A program made the position numbers and the translations under genes. A DNA stretch of 64,000 nucleotides from contig DCJH01000026.1 in the NCBI GenBank assembly GCA_002317385.1, forward strand, positions 55,839 to 119,838. The letters run 5' to 3'. The notes below the pieces were generated by a model. That model was not told the origin of the DNA and made no database searches. It was given only the letters and a program-made list of their open reading frames with translations. This stretch comes from Prevotella sp. UBA1705. Its GTDB lineage: Bacteria > Bacteroidota > Bacteroidia > Bacteroidales > Bacteroidaceae. Shown in pieces: positions 55,251 to 64,000 of this stretch (the stretch's first letter is position 1; each line of letters starts with the position of its first letter).

Positions 55251-55324
55251 GAGGCTGTGTCAAAGGTTCGCCGCCTCTACCCTGCACGGGCGGGAGGTCG
55301 GAGAAAAACCGTTGGCACAGCCTC
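55251..55324 (-). terminator. Long inverted repeat between hisS and the esterase gene
   Basis: Arms of 18 nt, 55251-55268 and 55307-55324, are complementary except for one G-U and one mismatch, and frame a GC-rich 38-nt centre. It lies 27 nt after the hisS stop. No strong U-tract follows on the minus strand, so termination is likely but unproven. Confidence 0.5.
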
Positions 55325-55350
55325 CAATAAGTAGTGTTGTCAGTGTCGGT

Positions 55351-56718
55351 CTACCGTTTGATGGCCGCCACAAGCTCGTCGGCGGTCATGAGTTGCTGCT
55401 CACCGGTCACCATATTCTTCAGAGTTACCTTGCCGGCGGCCATCTCATCGTCGCCTGCCATGGCCACGAAGGAGATATGCTTGGCGTCAGCATAGCTCAT
55501 CTGCTTCTTCATCTTGGCCTTGTCGGGATACATCTCCGTGCGGATTCCAGCCTGTCGGGCCTTGCCCACGATGGGCAGGCAGTAGGCCGTTTCCTTCTCG
55601 CCGAAGTTGATAAACAGCAGTTGCGTGGCCGACACAGCCTCCTTGGGATAGAGGTCGAGGGTGTTGAGCACGTCATAGATGCGGTCGGCACCAAACGAGA
55701 TGCCTACGCCCGAGAGACCCGGCATGCCGAAGATGCCGGTGAGATTGTCGTAGCGTCCGCCACCCGTGATGGAGCCAATCTGAGTGTCCAAGGCCTTCAC
55801 CTCGAAGATAGCACCCGTGTAATAGTTGAGTCCGCGGGCCAGCGTGAGGTCGAGTTCAATCTCACTGTTGAGGCCAACAGCCTTCATCGTATTGAGGATG
55901 AAGCGCGTCTCCTCCACGCCCTTGAGCCCCACCTCTGAGGTCTGGAGCAGCTGGGCGATGATGTCGAGCTTCTCGTCGTTGCTGCCCTGCATGGCGATGA
56001 TGGGCTGAAGTTTGGTGATAGCCTCCTCGGAGATGCCGTCGTTGCGCAGCTCCTCGTTCACATTCTCCAAGCCAATCTTATCGAGTTTGTCGATGGCCAC
56101 GGTGATGTCGACAATCTTGTCGGCCTCCCCGATCACCTCAGCAATACCGGTAAGGATCTTGCGGTTGTTGATTTTGATGAGCACGCGGATACCCAACCGC
56201 TGGAAAACGGTATCGACAATCTGCATGAGCTCCACCTCATTGATCAGCGAGTCGGAGCCGACCACGTCGGCATCACACTGATAGAACTCGCGGTAGCGGC
56301 CCTTCTGCGGGCGGTCGGCGCGCCACACGGGCTGTATCTGATAGCGTTTGAACGGCAGCTGCAGCTCCTCGCGGTGCATCACTACGTAGCGGGCGAAGGG
56401 CACGGTGAGGTCGTAACGCAGTCCTTTCTCGCAGAATTTGGTCTGCAGTTTCAGCGGATTTCGCTCACGAAGTTCGTCGTCTGTGATTCCCTTGAAGTAG
56501 TCGCCAGAGTTCAAGACCTTGAAAAGCAGCTTGTCGCCCTCGTCTCCATACTTGCCCATGAGGGTCTGGAGAGTCTCCATCGACGGCGTTTCAATCTGCT
56601 GAAAACCATAGAGGGCATAGACCTCCTTGATGGTATTGAAAATATAATTACGCTTAGCCATCTCCTCAGGACCGAAGTCTCGGGTGCCCTTGGGGATGGA
56701 TGGTTTATTGTTACCCAT
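55351..56718 (-). CDS. hisS: Histidyl-tRNA synthetase
   Basis: The 455-residue class II synthetase charges tRNA-His. Motif 2 region ([28 protein letters not shown]) and the histidine-A motif [15 protein letters not shown] are clear, followed by the GGGRYDNL motif and a C-terminal anticodon domain. It starts 2 nt after the purA stop; the order fur-purA-hisS is common in Bacteroidales. Confidence 0.97.
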   Translation of the reverse strand: MGNNKPSIPKGTRDFGPEEMAKRNYIFNTIKEVYALYGFQQIETPSMETLQTLMGKYGDEGDKLLFKVLNSGDYFKGITDDELRERNPLKLQTKFCEKGLRYDLTVPFARYVVMHREELQLPFKRYQIQPVWRADRPQKGRYREFYQCDADVVGSDSLINEVELMQIVDTVFQRLGIRVLIKINNRKILTGIAEVIGEADKIVDITVAIDKLDKIGLENVNEELRNDGISEEAITKLQPIIAMQGSNDEKLDIIAQLLQTSEVGLKGVEETRFILNTMKAVGLNSEIELDLTLARGLNYYTGAIFEVKALDTQIGSITGGGRYDNLTGIFGMPGLSGVGISFGADRIYDVLNTLDLYPKEAVSATQLLFINFGEKETAYCLPIVGKARQAGIRTEMYPDKAKMKKQMSYADAKHISFVAMAGDDEMAAGKVTLKNMVTGEQQLMTADELVAAIKR

Positions 56719-56720
56719 GA

Positions 56721-58004
56721 TTATTTGTTGTTTCTAACGATGGTTTGGTTTCTGTCCGGACCGATGGAGATGATCTTGATCGGTGTCTGGAGCTCAGCTT
56801 CGAGGAACGAGATGTAGTCCTTGAAGGTCTGCGGGAACTCGTCTTCACTGGTGAATCGGGTCATGTCGGTGTTCCAACCTTTCAGCTCTTTGTACACCGG
56901 CTTCACGTCGTCAATCTCGTAAGGGAAGTCGGGCGTGATGGTGCCGTCCTTCAATTCATAGGCCACGCAGGCCTTGATGGTATCGAATCCGTCGAGCACG
57001 TCGCTCTTCATCATGATCAGTTCGGTCACGCCGTTCACCATGATACTATAGCGAAGCTGCACGAGGTCTATCCATCCGCAGCGACGCTCGCGCCCCGTCA
57101 CGGCACCATATTCATGTCCGATGTCGCGGATTCGCTTGCCGGTCTCGTCGAAAAGCTCCGTGGGGAACGGACCTGCACCTACTCGTGTACAATAGGCCTT
57201 CATGATACCATAGACGTTTCCAATCTTATTCGGACCAATACCAAGGCCTGTGCAGGCTCCGGCGCAGATGGTGTTGCTGGATGTAACGAACGGATAACTG
57301 CCGAAATCCACATCGAGCATGGTGCCCTGAGCACCCTCGCAGAGGATGGATTTGCCGTCTTTCAACAGATTGTTAATCTCGTGTTCGCTGTCCACAATGT
57401 GGAAACCACGCAGATATTCCACACCTTCCATCCATGTCTTCTCGGTCTCTTCGAGTCCCTCGAAATCGGTCCAGCCCATGGATTCGAGCGTCTGCATGTG
57501 GCGTTGCTTATGCGCAGCATATTTCGCCTCAAAGTTATCGAGGATGTCGCCCACGCGCAAGCCGTTGCGACTCACCTTGTCTGTATAGGTCGGGCCAATG
57601 CCCTTGCCGGTGGTTCCCACCTTGTCCTTGCCCTTGGCAGCCTCCAAAGCACGGTCGAGAATGCGGTGGGTGGGCATAATCAGATGAGCCTTGCTCGAAA
57701 TGTGGAGCCGAGATTGCAGTTCGTGACCGCTCTTCTCCAAGTCCTTAGCCTCGCTCATGAAGAGGTCGGGAGCCAGCACTACGCCATTGCCAATGATATT
57801 GACCTTGCCGCCCTGGAATATTCCTGAGGGGATGCTGCGGAGCACATACTTCTGGCCTTCAAACTCCAAGGTATGGCCGGCATTAGGTCCACCCTGAAAA
57901 CGTGCCACCACATCATACTTCGGCGTGAGCACATCTACGACCTTCCCCTTGCCTTCATCTCCCCACTGAAGACCCAGCAAGACATCAACTTTTCCTGTAT
58001 TCAT
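56721..58004 (-). CDS. purA: Adenylosuccinate synthetase
   Basis: The protein has 427 residues from the ATG at 58004; a TTG two codons earlier is a less likely start. It joins IMP and aspartate with GTP to make adenylosuccinate. [12 protein letters not shown] is the GTP P-loop; [24 protein letters not shown] and [21 protein letters not shown] are active-site segments. fur ends 13 nt upstream. Confidence 0.97.
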   Translation of the reverse strand: MNTGKVDVLLGLQWGDEGKGKVVDVLTPKYDVVARFQGGPNAGHTLEFEGQKYVLRSIPSGIFQGGKVNIIGNGVVLAPDLFMSEAKDLEKSGHELQSRLHISSKAHLIMPTHRILDRALEAAKGKDKVGTTGKGIGPTYTDKVSRNGLRVGDILDNFEAKYAAHKQRHMQTLESMGWTDFEGLEETEKTWMEGVEYLRGFHIVDSEHEINNLLKDGKSILCEGAQGTMLDVDFGSYPFVTSSNTICAGACTGLGIGPNKIGNVYGIMKAYCTRVGAGPFPTELFDETGKRIRDIGHEYGAVTGRERRCGWIDLVQLRYSIMVNGVTELIMMKSDVLDGFDTIKACVAYELKDGTITPDFPYEIDDVKPVYKELKGWNTDMTRFTSEDEFPQTFKDYISFLEAELQTPIKIISIGPDRNQTIVRNNK

Positions 58005-58017
58005 ACGCAAATTAAAG

Positions 58018-58509
58018 TTATTTGTTATCTGATTTATTCCTTTCCATCATGGTGCGCTGGCGCGTGAGCTTCGACTGGCAGCTGCTGCAGATGCCATAGA
58101 TATATAAGGTGAAGCCCTCCTTGCGGAACCGATAGAGGCGCGAGGAGGCAATGGCTGCCTCCACTTCGGGCAGCGCCACCTCCGAAACCTTGCCGCACAT
58201 GGTGCAGATCTGGTGACTATGGGAGTCGTTGCGCAACGCAGCCTCATACTTGGTCTTATCCACCAGCTTGTGGCGGACAACCAAATGGATCTTCAAAAAA
58301 AGACGAAGGGTGTTGTAAAGCGTAGCCCGACTGACGAGGAACTTCTCCTTTTCGAGCAGTTCGTTCAGCTCTTCCACCGTGAAATGGCCGTTGAACTGAT
58401 AGATCGCCTCAAGGATAGCGTAGCGCTCGGGGGTTCTTCTCTTGGCAGTTACCTCAAGATAACTGTCAAGAATCTGCCGGGCATTATCGAGCATTTTGTT
58501 CTTTACCAT
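58018..58509 (-). CDS. fur: Fur-family transcriptional regulator
   Basis: The 163-residue protein has the winged-helix domain (RRTPERYAILEAIYQFNGHFTVEEL split over residues 24-48; SRATLYNTLRLFLKIHLV) and the metal site SHSHQICTMCGK with the second zinc pair CSSC near the C-terminus. It is longer and more divergent than the regulator at 53619. Position before purA-hisS is the usual one for the Bacteroidales Fur homolog, but the metal specificity is not proven. The YggS gene lies 4 nt upstream. Confidence 0.88.
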   Translation of the reverse strand: MVKNKMLDNARQILDSYLEVTAKRRTPERYAILEAIYQFNGHFTVEELNELLEKEKFLVSRATLYNTLRLFLKIHLVVRHKLVDKTKYEAALRNDSHSHQICTMCGKVSEVALPEVEAAIASSRLYRFRKEGFTLYIYGICSSCQSKLTRQRTMMERNKSDNK

Positions 58510-58513
58510 CTTT

Positions 58514-59188
58514 TCAATAGACTCTGGGGCCGAAAATAAACGTACCTACTCTTACCATGGTTGAGCGGCATTTCAACGCAATCTGATAGTCCTGGCTCAT
58601 GCCCCAGGACCGCTGACAGAAATAGTCGGCATCGGCAAAATAGTCGCGTTTCACCTCATCGAAGAAGTCGGCAGCCACATTCATCTCCTGGGCCACCTGA
58701 TTTTCGTCGTCCGTATTGCTGGCCATCATCATGAGGCCACATATCCTGACATGATTTAATTCTCTCCATTCGCCGCCGCGCAACAACTCGCGACAGGCGT
58801 CGAGCGTATATCCATACTTGGTGGCCTCCTCGGCAATGTGGAGCTCGAGCAGCACGTCGATGGTGCGATTGCACCGGGCCGCCTGCTTGTCGATTTCCTT
58901 GAGGAGCTTCAAACTGTCCACAGCCTCAATCATAGAGATATAGGGAGCTATATACTTCACCTTGTTGGTCTGCAGGTGTCCGATAAAATGCCACACCACA
59001 TCCTTGGGCAATGCAGGCACCTTGACACGCAGTTCCTGCTCATGGCTCTCGCCGAATATACGCTGTCCGGCAGCATAGGCCGCCTCTAAATACTCCACAG
59101 GGTGGAACTTGCTGATAGCAACCAAGCTCACTCCATGGGGAAGGTTGCCAAGCACTTCTTGCAAGTTTTTAGCAACATCTGTATTCAT
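58514..59188 (-). CDS. YggS-family PLP homeostasis protein
   Basis: The protein has 224 residues from the ATG at 59188; the ORF also has a GTG one codon earlier. It has the single-domain alanine-racemase-like barrel that binds PLP through the lysine in VAISKFHP (K28 from the longer start). HFIGHLQTNKVK and GLMMMAS are conserved blocks. The usual GENxVQE reads GESHEQE here. The family balances cellular PLP and amino acid pools. The start overlaps the DUF4494 stop (TGATG). Confidence 0.93.
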   Translation of the reverse strand: MNTDVAKNLQEVLGNLPHGVSLVAISKFHPVEYLEAAYAAGQRIFGESHEQELRVKVPALPKDVVWHFIGHLQTNKVKYIAPYISMIEAVDSLKLLKEIDKQAARCNRTIDVLLELHIAEEATKYGYTLDACRELLRGGEWRELNHVRICGLMMMASNTDDENQVAQEMNVAADFFDEVKRDYFADADYFCQRSWGMSQDYQIALKCRSTMVRVGTFIFGPRVY

Positions 59189-59709
59189 CACATACCGCCT
59201 TTCTTGTTTTCGTCGTCCTGCTCATACTCGGGCACGTCGTCGGCACCGGCCTTCTTATCGGCCACGAGCCTGTGCTCAAACACATCCATGAACATGGTCT
59301 CGGCCACAGAAGCTATCACATAGTCGATCATCGTGCCGCCCATCACCTCCTCGATGCTCTTCACTGCACTGGGAAGACTGCCGGCCTGCACCAGATAGTT
59401 GACCGCCGAGCGCTTCTCTTTCTCGGTTTTCTCGTCGATGGTGATAAACATCAGCTTGGCCTTGTACCATTTGTCGGCCTGGGCACTGTCGCTGAAGAAT
59501 ATCTCATGATAGGGTGCGGGCTTCATGCCCACAATCTTGAAGTCGCCACTGATGTAGGAAGACATCTCCTCGACCAGTGTGGCCTCGGCCTCGGTAAAGC
59601 TCAGGGCGTCTACCACATACTGCTCTATCACAGCCTTCTGAGAGCCGTCTTCCTGAGTCTTGTCATATTTGATTTTGGTCTCAAACCAATCTGATGTTCT
59701 TGATTTCAT
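59188..59709 (-). CDS. DUF4494 family protein
   Basis: The 173-residue protein has the DUF4494 pattern: SDWFETKIKYDKTQEDGSQK, then QYVVDALSFTEAEAT and FKIVGMKPAPYHEIFFS. The C-terminal tail is Asp/Glu/Lys-rich. The family is common in Bacteroidetes and usually sits beside YggS, as here (1-nt overlap). I know of no function. The Rep_3-type gene ends 38 nt upstream. Confidence 0.88.
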   Translation of the reverse strand: MKSRTSDWFETKIKYDKTQEDGSQKAVIEQYVVDALSFTEAEATLVEEMSSYISGDFKIVGMKPAPYHEIFFSDSAQADKWYKAKLMFITIDEKTEKEKRSAVNYLVQAGSLPSAVKSIEEVMGGTMIDYVIASVAETMFMDVFEHRLVADKKAGADDVPEYEQDDENKKGGM

Positions 59710-59747
59710 TGTTTCAAAGATGAAATATAATGTTTATTGATATAGTC

Positions 59748-60899
59748 TTATTGGGTCTGCACGCCGCGGAAAAGGTTGTCGAGCACCCGATAGGTGTAGG
59801 CCGCGCGGTCGTGAATGGTAAGGTCGTTGCGGAGCCTGTTGCGCAGATCAACCAGCTTCGACACCGCCCCCTGATAGTTGGTAGGCGTGATACGCTCGCT
59901 CGTCTTCTTGGCAACGGCCGGGTCGAAGCCGAAATATCTCACCAGCATATCGGCAAACTGGCTGCGCTGCATGTCGGTCACGTCCTGCAACTGCTGGTTG
60001 AGCTTGTTCTTCGGACGATGGATGTGGAACACCAACTCGTCGGGCTCGCCCCCGCGCTGACCGTTGTAGTACTTCTTCTCGTACTCGAAATAGCAGTCGC
60101 AGAAGCCGTTCTCGGCCAGCGACTTGAGCTCATCCTTGGCAGGTTCGAGCACCCGACGGGTGAAATCGCTGAACTTCTTGTAGTTGGATTCCAACCGGAG
60201 CATCTTGCGAAACTCCAGTGTCTTGATGCGTGTGCCGCCTTTGTCGAGCCAGCTCTCGATGAACATGTAGATGCGTTGGGTATAGCGGTTGCGACAGGCA
60301 AACACGATTTGCTTGCCCAGTCGGTGGTAGCCCAGGTCGAGCGACACCAGGCGCTTGGCCACAGTACGATCAATCTTGAGCACGGCATACTTCTCATAGA
60401 GTCCGGAATCCTTGGGAATATAGACGTCGCAGAGGTTGGTCACCTTGAGATAGCTGCGCCCGTCTACCGTCTTATAGGGTATCTCCACAGGGATGGCGGC
60501 CAGCATCTTCAGGCTCTGACGCAGCTGAGGATAGTGGTTGGGGTCTACGCCGAGGGTCTTGAACAGCGTCTTGATCTCCAGACGACCGTCATTGTCGAGC
60601 TCCACATCAGAGAAAATCTCCGGCTCCATCTTGTCCTTGTTCAGGATTTTATGCAGTTTGGTCTGCATAAACTCCACGATGGTGACCAGAATCCTAATCT
60701 GGATGAGCGAATAATCATGCCTCATCATGGTCACCGCAATGGGTTGCAGCAACCATGTTTCCTCCTCTACGGGAATCAGGTCGGAGGGGATGTTGCGCTT
60801 CACGTCGCGCTTCTTTCCCTTGCCAAAATCGGCGGAGCGCTTCGTAGCCTTCGCCTTCTGGGGTTCTTTGGTTATGCTTGTGGAGTTTTCGTCTGCCAT
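59748..60899 (-). CDS. Rep_3-type replication initiator, chromosomal
   Basis: The 383-residue protein has the Rep_3 (RepB/pi/RepE) layout: a basic, Lys/Arg-rich tail of 40 residues, a first winged-helix region (about 45-165, YSLIQIRILVTIVEFMQTKL; YPQLRQSLKMLAAIPVEI) and a second one with the family signature NRYTQRIYMFIESWLDKGG (from about 203), then LEFRKMLRL and YKKFSDFTRRVLEPAKDELK. Plasmid members bind iterons of about 19-22 bp at their origin and autoregulate. Here the gene is chromosomal, beside YggS and atpG. Array E (61086-61195), whose units are 22 bp, lies 187-296 nt upstream. Confidence 0.88.
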   Translation of the reverse strand: MADENSTSITKEPQKAKATKRSADFGKGKKRDVKRNIPSDLIPVEEETWLLQPIAVTMMRHDYSLIQIRILVTIVEFMQTKLHKILNKDKMEPEIFSDVELDNDGRLEIKTLFKTLGVDPNHYPQLRQSLKMLAAIPVEIPYKTVDGRSYLKVTNLCDVYIPKDSGLYEKYAVLKIDRTVAKRLVSLDLGYHRLGKQIVFACRNRYTQRIYMFIESWLDKGGTRIKTLEFRKMLRLESNYKKFSDFTRRVLEPAKDELKSLAENGFCDCYFEYEKKYYNGQRGGEPDELVFHIHRPKNKLNQQLQDVTDMQRSQFADMLVRYFGFDPAVAKKTSERITPTNYQGAVSKLVDLRNRLRNDLTIHDRAAYTYRVLDNLFRGVQTQ

Positions 60900-60941
60900 T
60901 TAATGATGGTTTTTAAGCCTTTTTCTCAACCGAGATGTCTA

Positions 60942-60973
60942 CAAAGTTAAGACTATTTTTCGATTCCACCAAG
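60942..60973 (-). promoter_or_regulatory. Promoter of the Rep_3-type gene
   Basis: On the minus strand CTTG (60973-60970), 20 nt, TAACTTTG (60949-60942); the ATG at 60899 is 42 nt away. Confidence 0.68.
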
Positions 60974-61085
60974 CAAATAACAAAATTAAAAGGTAGATGG
61001 AACAACTATCTTTCCCGCCACACAAAACTCTCCTTTCCCCAACCCTCGAACCGGCATTTCACCATGGGCTCATAGCCTGCCTTCA

Positions 61086-61195
61086 AGCATCCCTATCTAC
61101 TCGTTTGGCAATAACTACCTAATCGTCGTGCGATTAGTACCTTTTCGCGTAGCGATTACTACCTAATCGTCTCACGATTAGCACCTTATTCCGAG
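61086..61195 (+). repeat. 22-bp-period dyad array E (4 good units, 1 weak)
   Basis: Units start at 61108, 61130, 61152 and 61174; a weak one precedes at 61086. They begin GCAATAACTACCTAATCG, GCGATTAGTACCTTTTCG, GCGATTACTACCTAATCG and ACGATTAGCACCTTATTCC. Between units three and four CTAATCG and CGATTAG form a perfect dyad 5 nt apart, so half-sites alternate in orientation about every 11 bp. Confidence 0.88.
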
Positions 61196-61250
61196 GGCAC
61201 CTATACCCATGCTGATTATCAATAAGTTATAATGAGGAACACAACCGCTC

Positions 61251-61281
61251 AGTAGGGACATGCCCCGTGCATGTCCGCACC
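61251..61281 (+). repeat. REP-like palindrome, left copy
   Basis: GTAG (61252-61255) followed by an 8-bp stem GGACATGC/GCATGTCC with a 5-nt loop. The 31-nt segment is repeated exactly as an inverted copy at 61510-61540. GTAG before a hairpin is the hallmark of REP elements moved by REP-associated transposases. Confidence 0.75.
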
Positions 61282-61509
61282 CCCAGATGGCATAAGACCA
61301 CCCATGGTATTTCTTATTTTTAATGATAACATAATGACATAGAAGTTTTCATAATGACATATTTTCCAGCCATTGCCTCCATGACAAAAGAAACGCTCCG
61401 CGTTTCATAATGCCATGCAGATTACCCTGTTGGTAGTTTGATTATATGTTATGATGACAAGGGATTCTATTGTTATGTCAAAGAGAATTGGTGTGTATTG
61501 CCATGCGGC

Positions 61510-61540
61510 GGTGCGGACATGCACGGGGCATGTCCCTACT
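61510..61540 (-). repeat. REP-like palindrome, right copy (inverted)
   Basis: Exact reverse complement of 61251-61281 over 31 nt, with imperfect similarity continuing inward for about 9 nt. Its GTAG lies at 61539-61536 on the minus strand. Confidence 0.75.
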
Positions 61541-61836
61541 AAGCATTGGTCATTTGGCAACGATGGCACAGACATGCTTTACAAAATGAATAAATGATGC
61601 TATGAGCTGAACAGCAGATGTTCATCTCATAGAAAGGTGAGTATGTAATCATACTTCTGAGACTAATACTGAATCAAGAATGTTTTATCATGATATGGAA
61701 TAAATATCTTATATTCAATGATATAACACAACACGTCTATATGTTAGCATGAATATAATTTTCACAGAATACTCCAGGCTGAAAGCCTCAGAAAAGGAGG
61801 CCAAGCAGCTATATCTACCCCACTCGCTGGCTGATA

Positions 61837-61885
61837 AAAATAGATAGGAGACAAACGCCAAGGGCATCTGTCTCCTATCTATTTT
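61837..61885. terminator. Terminator after atpG
   Basis: A perfect 17-bp stem (AAAATAGATAGGAGACA with its complement) and a 15-nt loop. On the minus strand the 3' arm itself ends in TTTT, continued by TATCAG. It ends the ATP synthase transcript. Confidence 0.85.
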
Positions 61886-61901
61886 GGGGTTAGAAACCGA
61901 A

Positions 61902-62876
61902 TTAATTGTTGACCGAACCACCCACGATATCCAGCAATTCGTTGGTGATGGCGGCCTGACGGCTCTTGTTGTATTGCAGGTTGAGGCCACGAAGCAGCTC
62001 GTCGGCATTGTCGGTAGCGGTCTGCATGGCCACCATGCGGGCTGCATGCTCCGAAGCTGTGCTATCGAGCAGCGCGGTGTAGACCATGAGATTGAGCAAC
62101 TTCGGAATCAGAACGGAGAGCACGCTCTCTAAGTCTGGCTCCACTATGAAGTCGTCGTTCAATCCCTTCACGTTCTCGGTACTGCTACGTCGACTGGCCT
62201 CGCCCTTCTTGCGAAGGTATTCCTGAGCCTTTGCTGTGGCAATGTTGGAGGTGAGGTCACGGTCGTTATCGAGTCCGATATTCTCCGTGGAGAGGTCGAT
62301 GGGGAGGAAGACCTTACGGGTAAGAATCTGAGAACCTGCACTCTTGAAATGATGGTAGATGAGCTCCACCTTATCATATTCGTGGTTGGCAAACTTCTCA
62401 GCAACCTCAGTAGCTATCCCGCTGCACTCCCTTGCGTTGGGCTTCTCTGCCAGTTCAACGAAGTTTCCCGCAGTGGCGTAGCCCAGTTTACGGGCCTTCT
62501 CATACACCTTGCGGCCAATGGGATATATCGTTATGTCGGTGATTCCCTGGGCCTTATACCCTTCGACAGCCTGCTGCATCATGCGGATAACATTGCCATT
62601 AAAGCCTCCACAGAGCGAACTGTTGGAGGAATAGACAATCAGAGCCACCCGTTTCACATCATTTCGCTCCTCGTCAAACTTGCTCTGGGCATCGGGCACC
62701 GACACCAAGAAGGCCTTGAGAATATGCTCCAGCTGGTTTTCATAGGGGAGCATGTTCTGAATGGCGGTCTGGGCGTGATGCAGTTTAGACGAGGCAACCA
62801 TCTTCATCGCACTCGTAATCTTGCGCGTGCTCTGAACAGATGCGATACGTGTCTTTATCTCTTTTAATGACGGCAT
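61902..62876 (-). CDS. atpG: ATP synthase F1 gamma subunit
   Basis: The 324-residue subunit is the rotor shaft of the F1 motor. The two terminal helices are clear: MPSLKEIKTRIASVQSTRKI with KITSAMKMVASSKL at the start, and the C-terminal helix around SEHAARMVAMQTATDNADEL and YNKSRQAAITNELLDIVGG. It is longer than E. coli AtpG (287), with an insertion near residues 205-235. atpA lies 14 nt upstream. Confidence 0.96.
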   Translation of the reverse strand: MPSLKEIKTRIASVQSTRKITSAMKMVASSKLHHAQTAIQNMLPYENQLEHILKAFLVSVPDAQSKFDEERNDVKRVALIVYSSNSSLCGGFNGNVIRMMQQAVEGYKAQGITDITIYPIGRKVYEKARKLGYATAGNFVELAEKPNARECSGIATEVAEKFANHEYDKVELIYHHFKSAGSQILTRKVFLPIDLSTENIGLDNDRDLTSNIATAKAQEYLRKKGEASRRSSTENVKGLNDDFIVEPDLESVLSVLIPKLLNLMVYTALLDSTASEHAARMVAMQTATDNADELLRGLNLQYNKSRQAAITNELLDIVGGSVNN

Positions 62877-62890
62877 AAGCTATCCTCTCA

Positions 62891-64000
62891 CTATTTCTTA
62901 AATTGTCCGGCAATGTTAGCCATCACTTCCTCGATGGTCTTGGTCAGATCGTCGTCGATCTTTCCACTGGCCAGCGTGTCGATGATGTCCTGATGCTGCG
63001 AGCGCATCTGCTCCAGGAACTGCTCCTGGCACAGGCGCACCTTGTCTACGGGCACGTCGTGCATCAGTCCATGCACGCCGCAGTAGAGGATGGCAATCTG
63101 CTCTCCCACAGGCATTGGGCTATATTGCGGCTGAATGAGCAACTGGTTGTTCTTACGACCACGGTCGATCGTCATGGCAGTCACAGGGTCCATGTCGCTG
63201 GAGAACTTAGAGAAAGCCTCCAACTCACGGTACTGGGCCATATCGATTTTCAGCGTTCCGGCTACCTTCTTCATACTCTTGACCTGGGCCGATCCACCCA
63301 CACGAGATACCGAAATGCCCACGTTGATGGCAGGACGGAAGCCTTGGTTGAAGAGGTCGGTCTCCAGATAGATCTGACCGTCGGTAATAGAGATTACGTT
63401 GGTCGGAATGTAAGCCGACACGTCGCCGGCCTGAGTCTCGATGATAGGCAGTGCGGTGAGCGAACCTCCACCATGTACCTCGCCCTTCATACACTCGGGC
63501 AGGTCGTTCATCTGACTGGCCACCTCCTGCTGATCGTTGATGCGGGCAGCACGCTCAAGCAGTCGGGAGTGGAGATAGAACACGTCGCCGGGGTATGCCT
63601 CGCGTCCGGAAGGACGGCGAAGAATCAGCGACACCTCACGATAGGCTACGGCCTGCTTAGACAAATCGTCGTAAACCACCAGCGCATGGTATCCGCGGTC
63701 GCGGAAATACTCACCGATAGCAGCTCCGGCAAACGGGGCGTAGTACTGCATGGCGGCAGGGTCGGCAGCCGTAGCACTTACGATGATGGAGTAAGGCAGG
63801 GCACCATGCTCCTTCAAGGTCTGCACCAAGGCAGCCACCGTACTGGCCTTCTGGCCGATGGCCACATAGATACAATATACCGGTTTGCCTGCCTCGTAGT
63901 TGCCTTTCTGGTTGATAATCGTGTCGACGGCTACAGCGGTCTTACCCGTCTGGCGGTCACCGATGATGAGCTCACGCTGTCCGCGACCGATAGGAATCAT
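62891..64000 (-). CDS. atpA: ATP synthase F1 alpha subunit, C-terminal part
   Basis: The frame is open at the right edge; 369 C-terminal residues are present, about 70% of the protein. The Walker A GDRQTGKT starts 14 residues in, then [38 protein letters not shown], and the alpha-specific [16 protein letters not shown] with the Arg that acts across the catalytic interface. The Met at the edge is internal, not a start. With atpG it belongs to the F-type ATP synthase operon continuing to the right. Confidence 0.97.
   Translation of the reverse strand: MIPIGRGQRELIIGDRQTGKTAVAVDTIINQKGNYEAGKPVYCIYVAIGQKASTVAALVQTLKEHGALPYSIIVSATAADPAAMQYYAPFAGAAIGEYFRDRGYHALVVYDDLSKQAVAYREVSLILRRPSGREAYPGDVFYLHSRLLERAARINDQQEVASQMNDLPECMKGEVHGGGSLTALPIIETQAGDVSAYIPTNVISITDGQIYLETDLFNQGFRPAINVGISVSRVGGSAQVKSMKKVAGTLKIDMAQYRELEAFSKFSSDMDPVTAMTIDRGRKNNQLLIQPQYSPMPVGEQIAILYCGVHGLMHDVPVDKVRLCQEQFLEQMRSQHQDIIDTLASGKIDDDLTKTIEEVMANIAGQFKK

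Larger units (their letters stand above)
60900..61901. other. Intergenic region upstream of the Rep_3-type gene
   Basis: About 1 kb. From left to right: rep promoter (60942-60973), repeat array E (61086-61195), an inverted REP-like pair (61251-61281 and 61510-61540) enclosing 228 nt with a 12-bp direct repeat (61330-61341 and 61350-61361), and the atpG terminator (61837-61885). Nothing coding is seen. Confidence 0.65.

Noticed and set aside
61201..61250. DnaA boxes near array E as sign of an origin
   Set aside because: Only weak partial matches to TTATNCACA (for example TTATCAATA) are present; no cluster can be supported.
1..64000. tRNA or rRNA genes
   Set aside because: I looked for cloverleaf-like segments and rRNA blocks in the intergenic regions and saw none; a covariance search would be decisive.

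Overview
The window looks like a chromosomal segment of a Bacteroidales bacterium, most likely Prevotella or a close relative. Three things point there. Intergenic regions repeatedly carry the Bacteroidetes promoter pattern (TTTG, 19-20 nt, TAnnTTTG). Many proteins are lineage-typical: a DUF4295 protein beside L28/L33, a DUF4494 protein, RseC plus Rnf, a short MetH, a long PurF-like protein and serC-serA-DUF1015. Shine-Dalgarno sequences are mostly absent. No rRNA, tRNA, phage, insertion sequence or CRISPR array was found.

Layout. 1-6199: a small glycan locus with two divergent transcription units (two GT2 and one GT4 glycosyltransferases and a zinc-ribbon protein leftward; a Wzx-type flippase and a third GT2 rightward). 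6830-12122: gyrA followed by two paralogous secreted repeat proteins. 12167-16412: a YigZ-family protein, DUF1015 and the serine genes serA and serC. 17460-23101: rseC-rnfBCDGEA, a ferredoxin:NAD+ oxidoreductase ion pump. 23202-31238: galE, a LolC/E-type permease, an aminotransferase, gph, a large TPR protein and a substrate-binding lipoprotein. 31328-34830: radA, queC and pgk. 35045-41282: carB, carA and a PurF-like amidotransferase. 41404-44915: a Wza-type lipoprotein, uxaC and ansA. 45054-52958: a leftward run with DUF4295, rpmG, rpmB, pncC, tsaD, map, an HAD phosphatase, metH, smpB and an acidic DMP19/DUF4375 protein. 53619-60899: a Fur-family regulator, an SGNH esterase, hisS, purA, fur, YggS, DUF4494 and a chromosomal Rep_3-type replication initiator. 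61902-64000: atpG and the 3' part of atpA.

The most unusual signal is a family of degenerate 22-bp-period arrays at five intergenic sites (6350-6437, 16907-16994, 27270-27357, 53300-53409, 61086-61195). The unit is built on the dyad CGATTAGTACCTAATCG, so 7-bp half-sites alternate in orientation about every 11 bp. Individual units are shared between distant arrays in the same order. One array lies directly upstream of the Rep_3 initiator gene, and initiators of that family classically bind 19-22 bp iterons with about 22-bp spacing. I infer that the arrays may be dispersed iteron-like sites for a domesticated plasmid-type initiator. A REP/BIME-like inverted pair with GTAG tetranucleotides lies in the same intergenic region.

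Coordinates and translations were read directly. Family calls come from motif recognition, without database searches.
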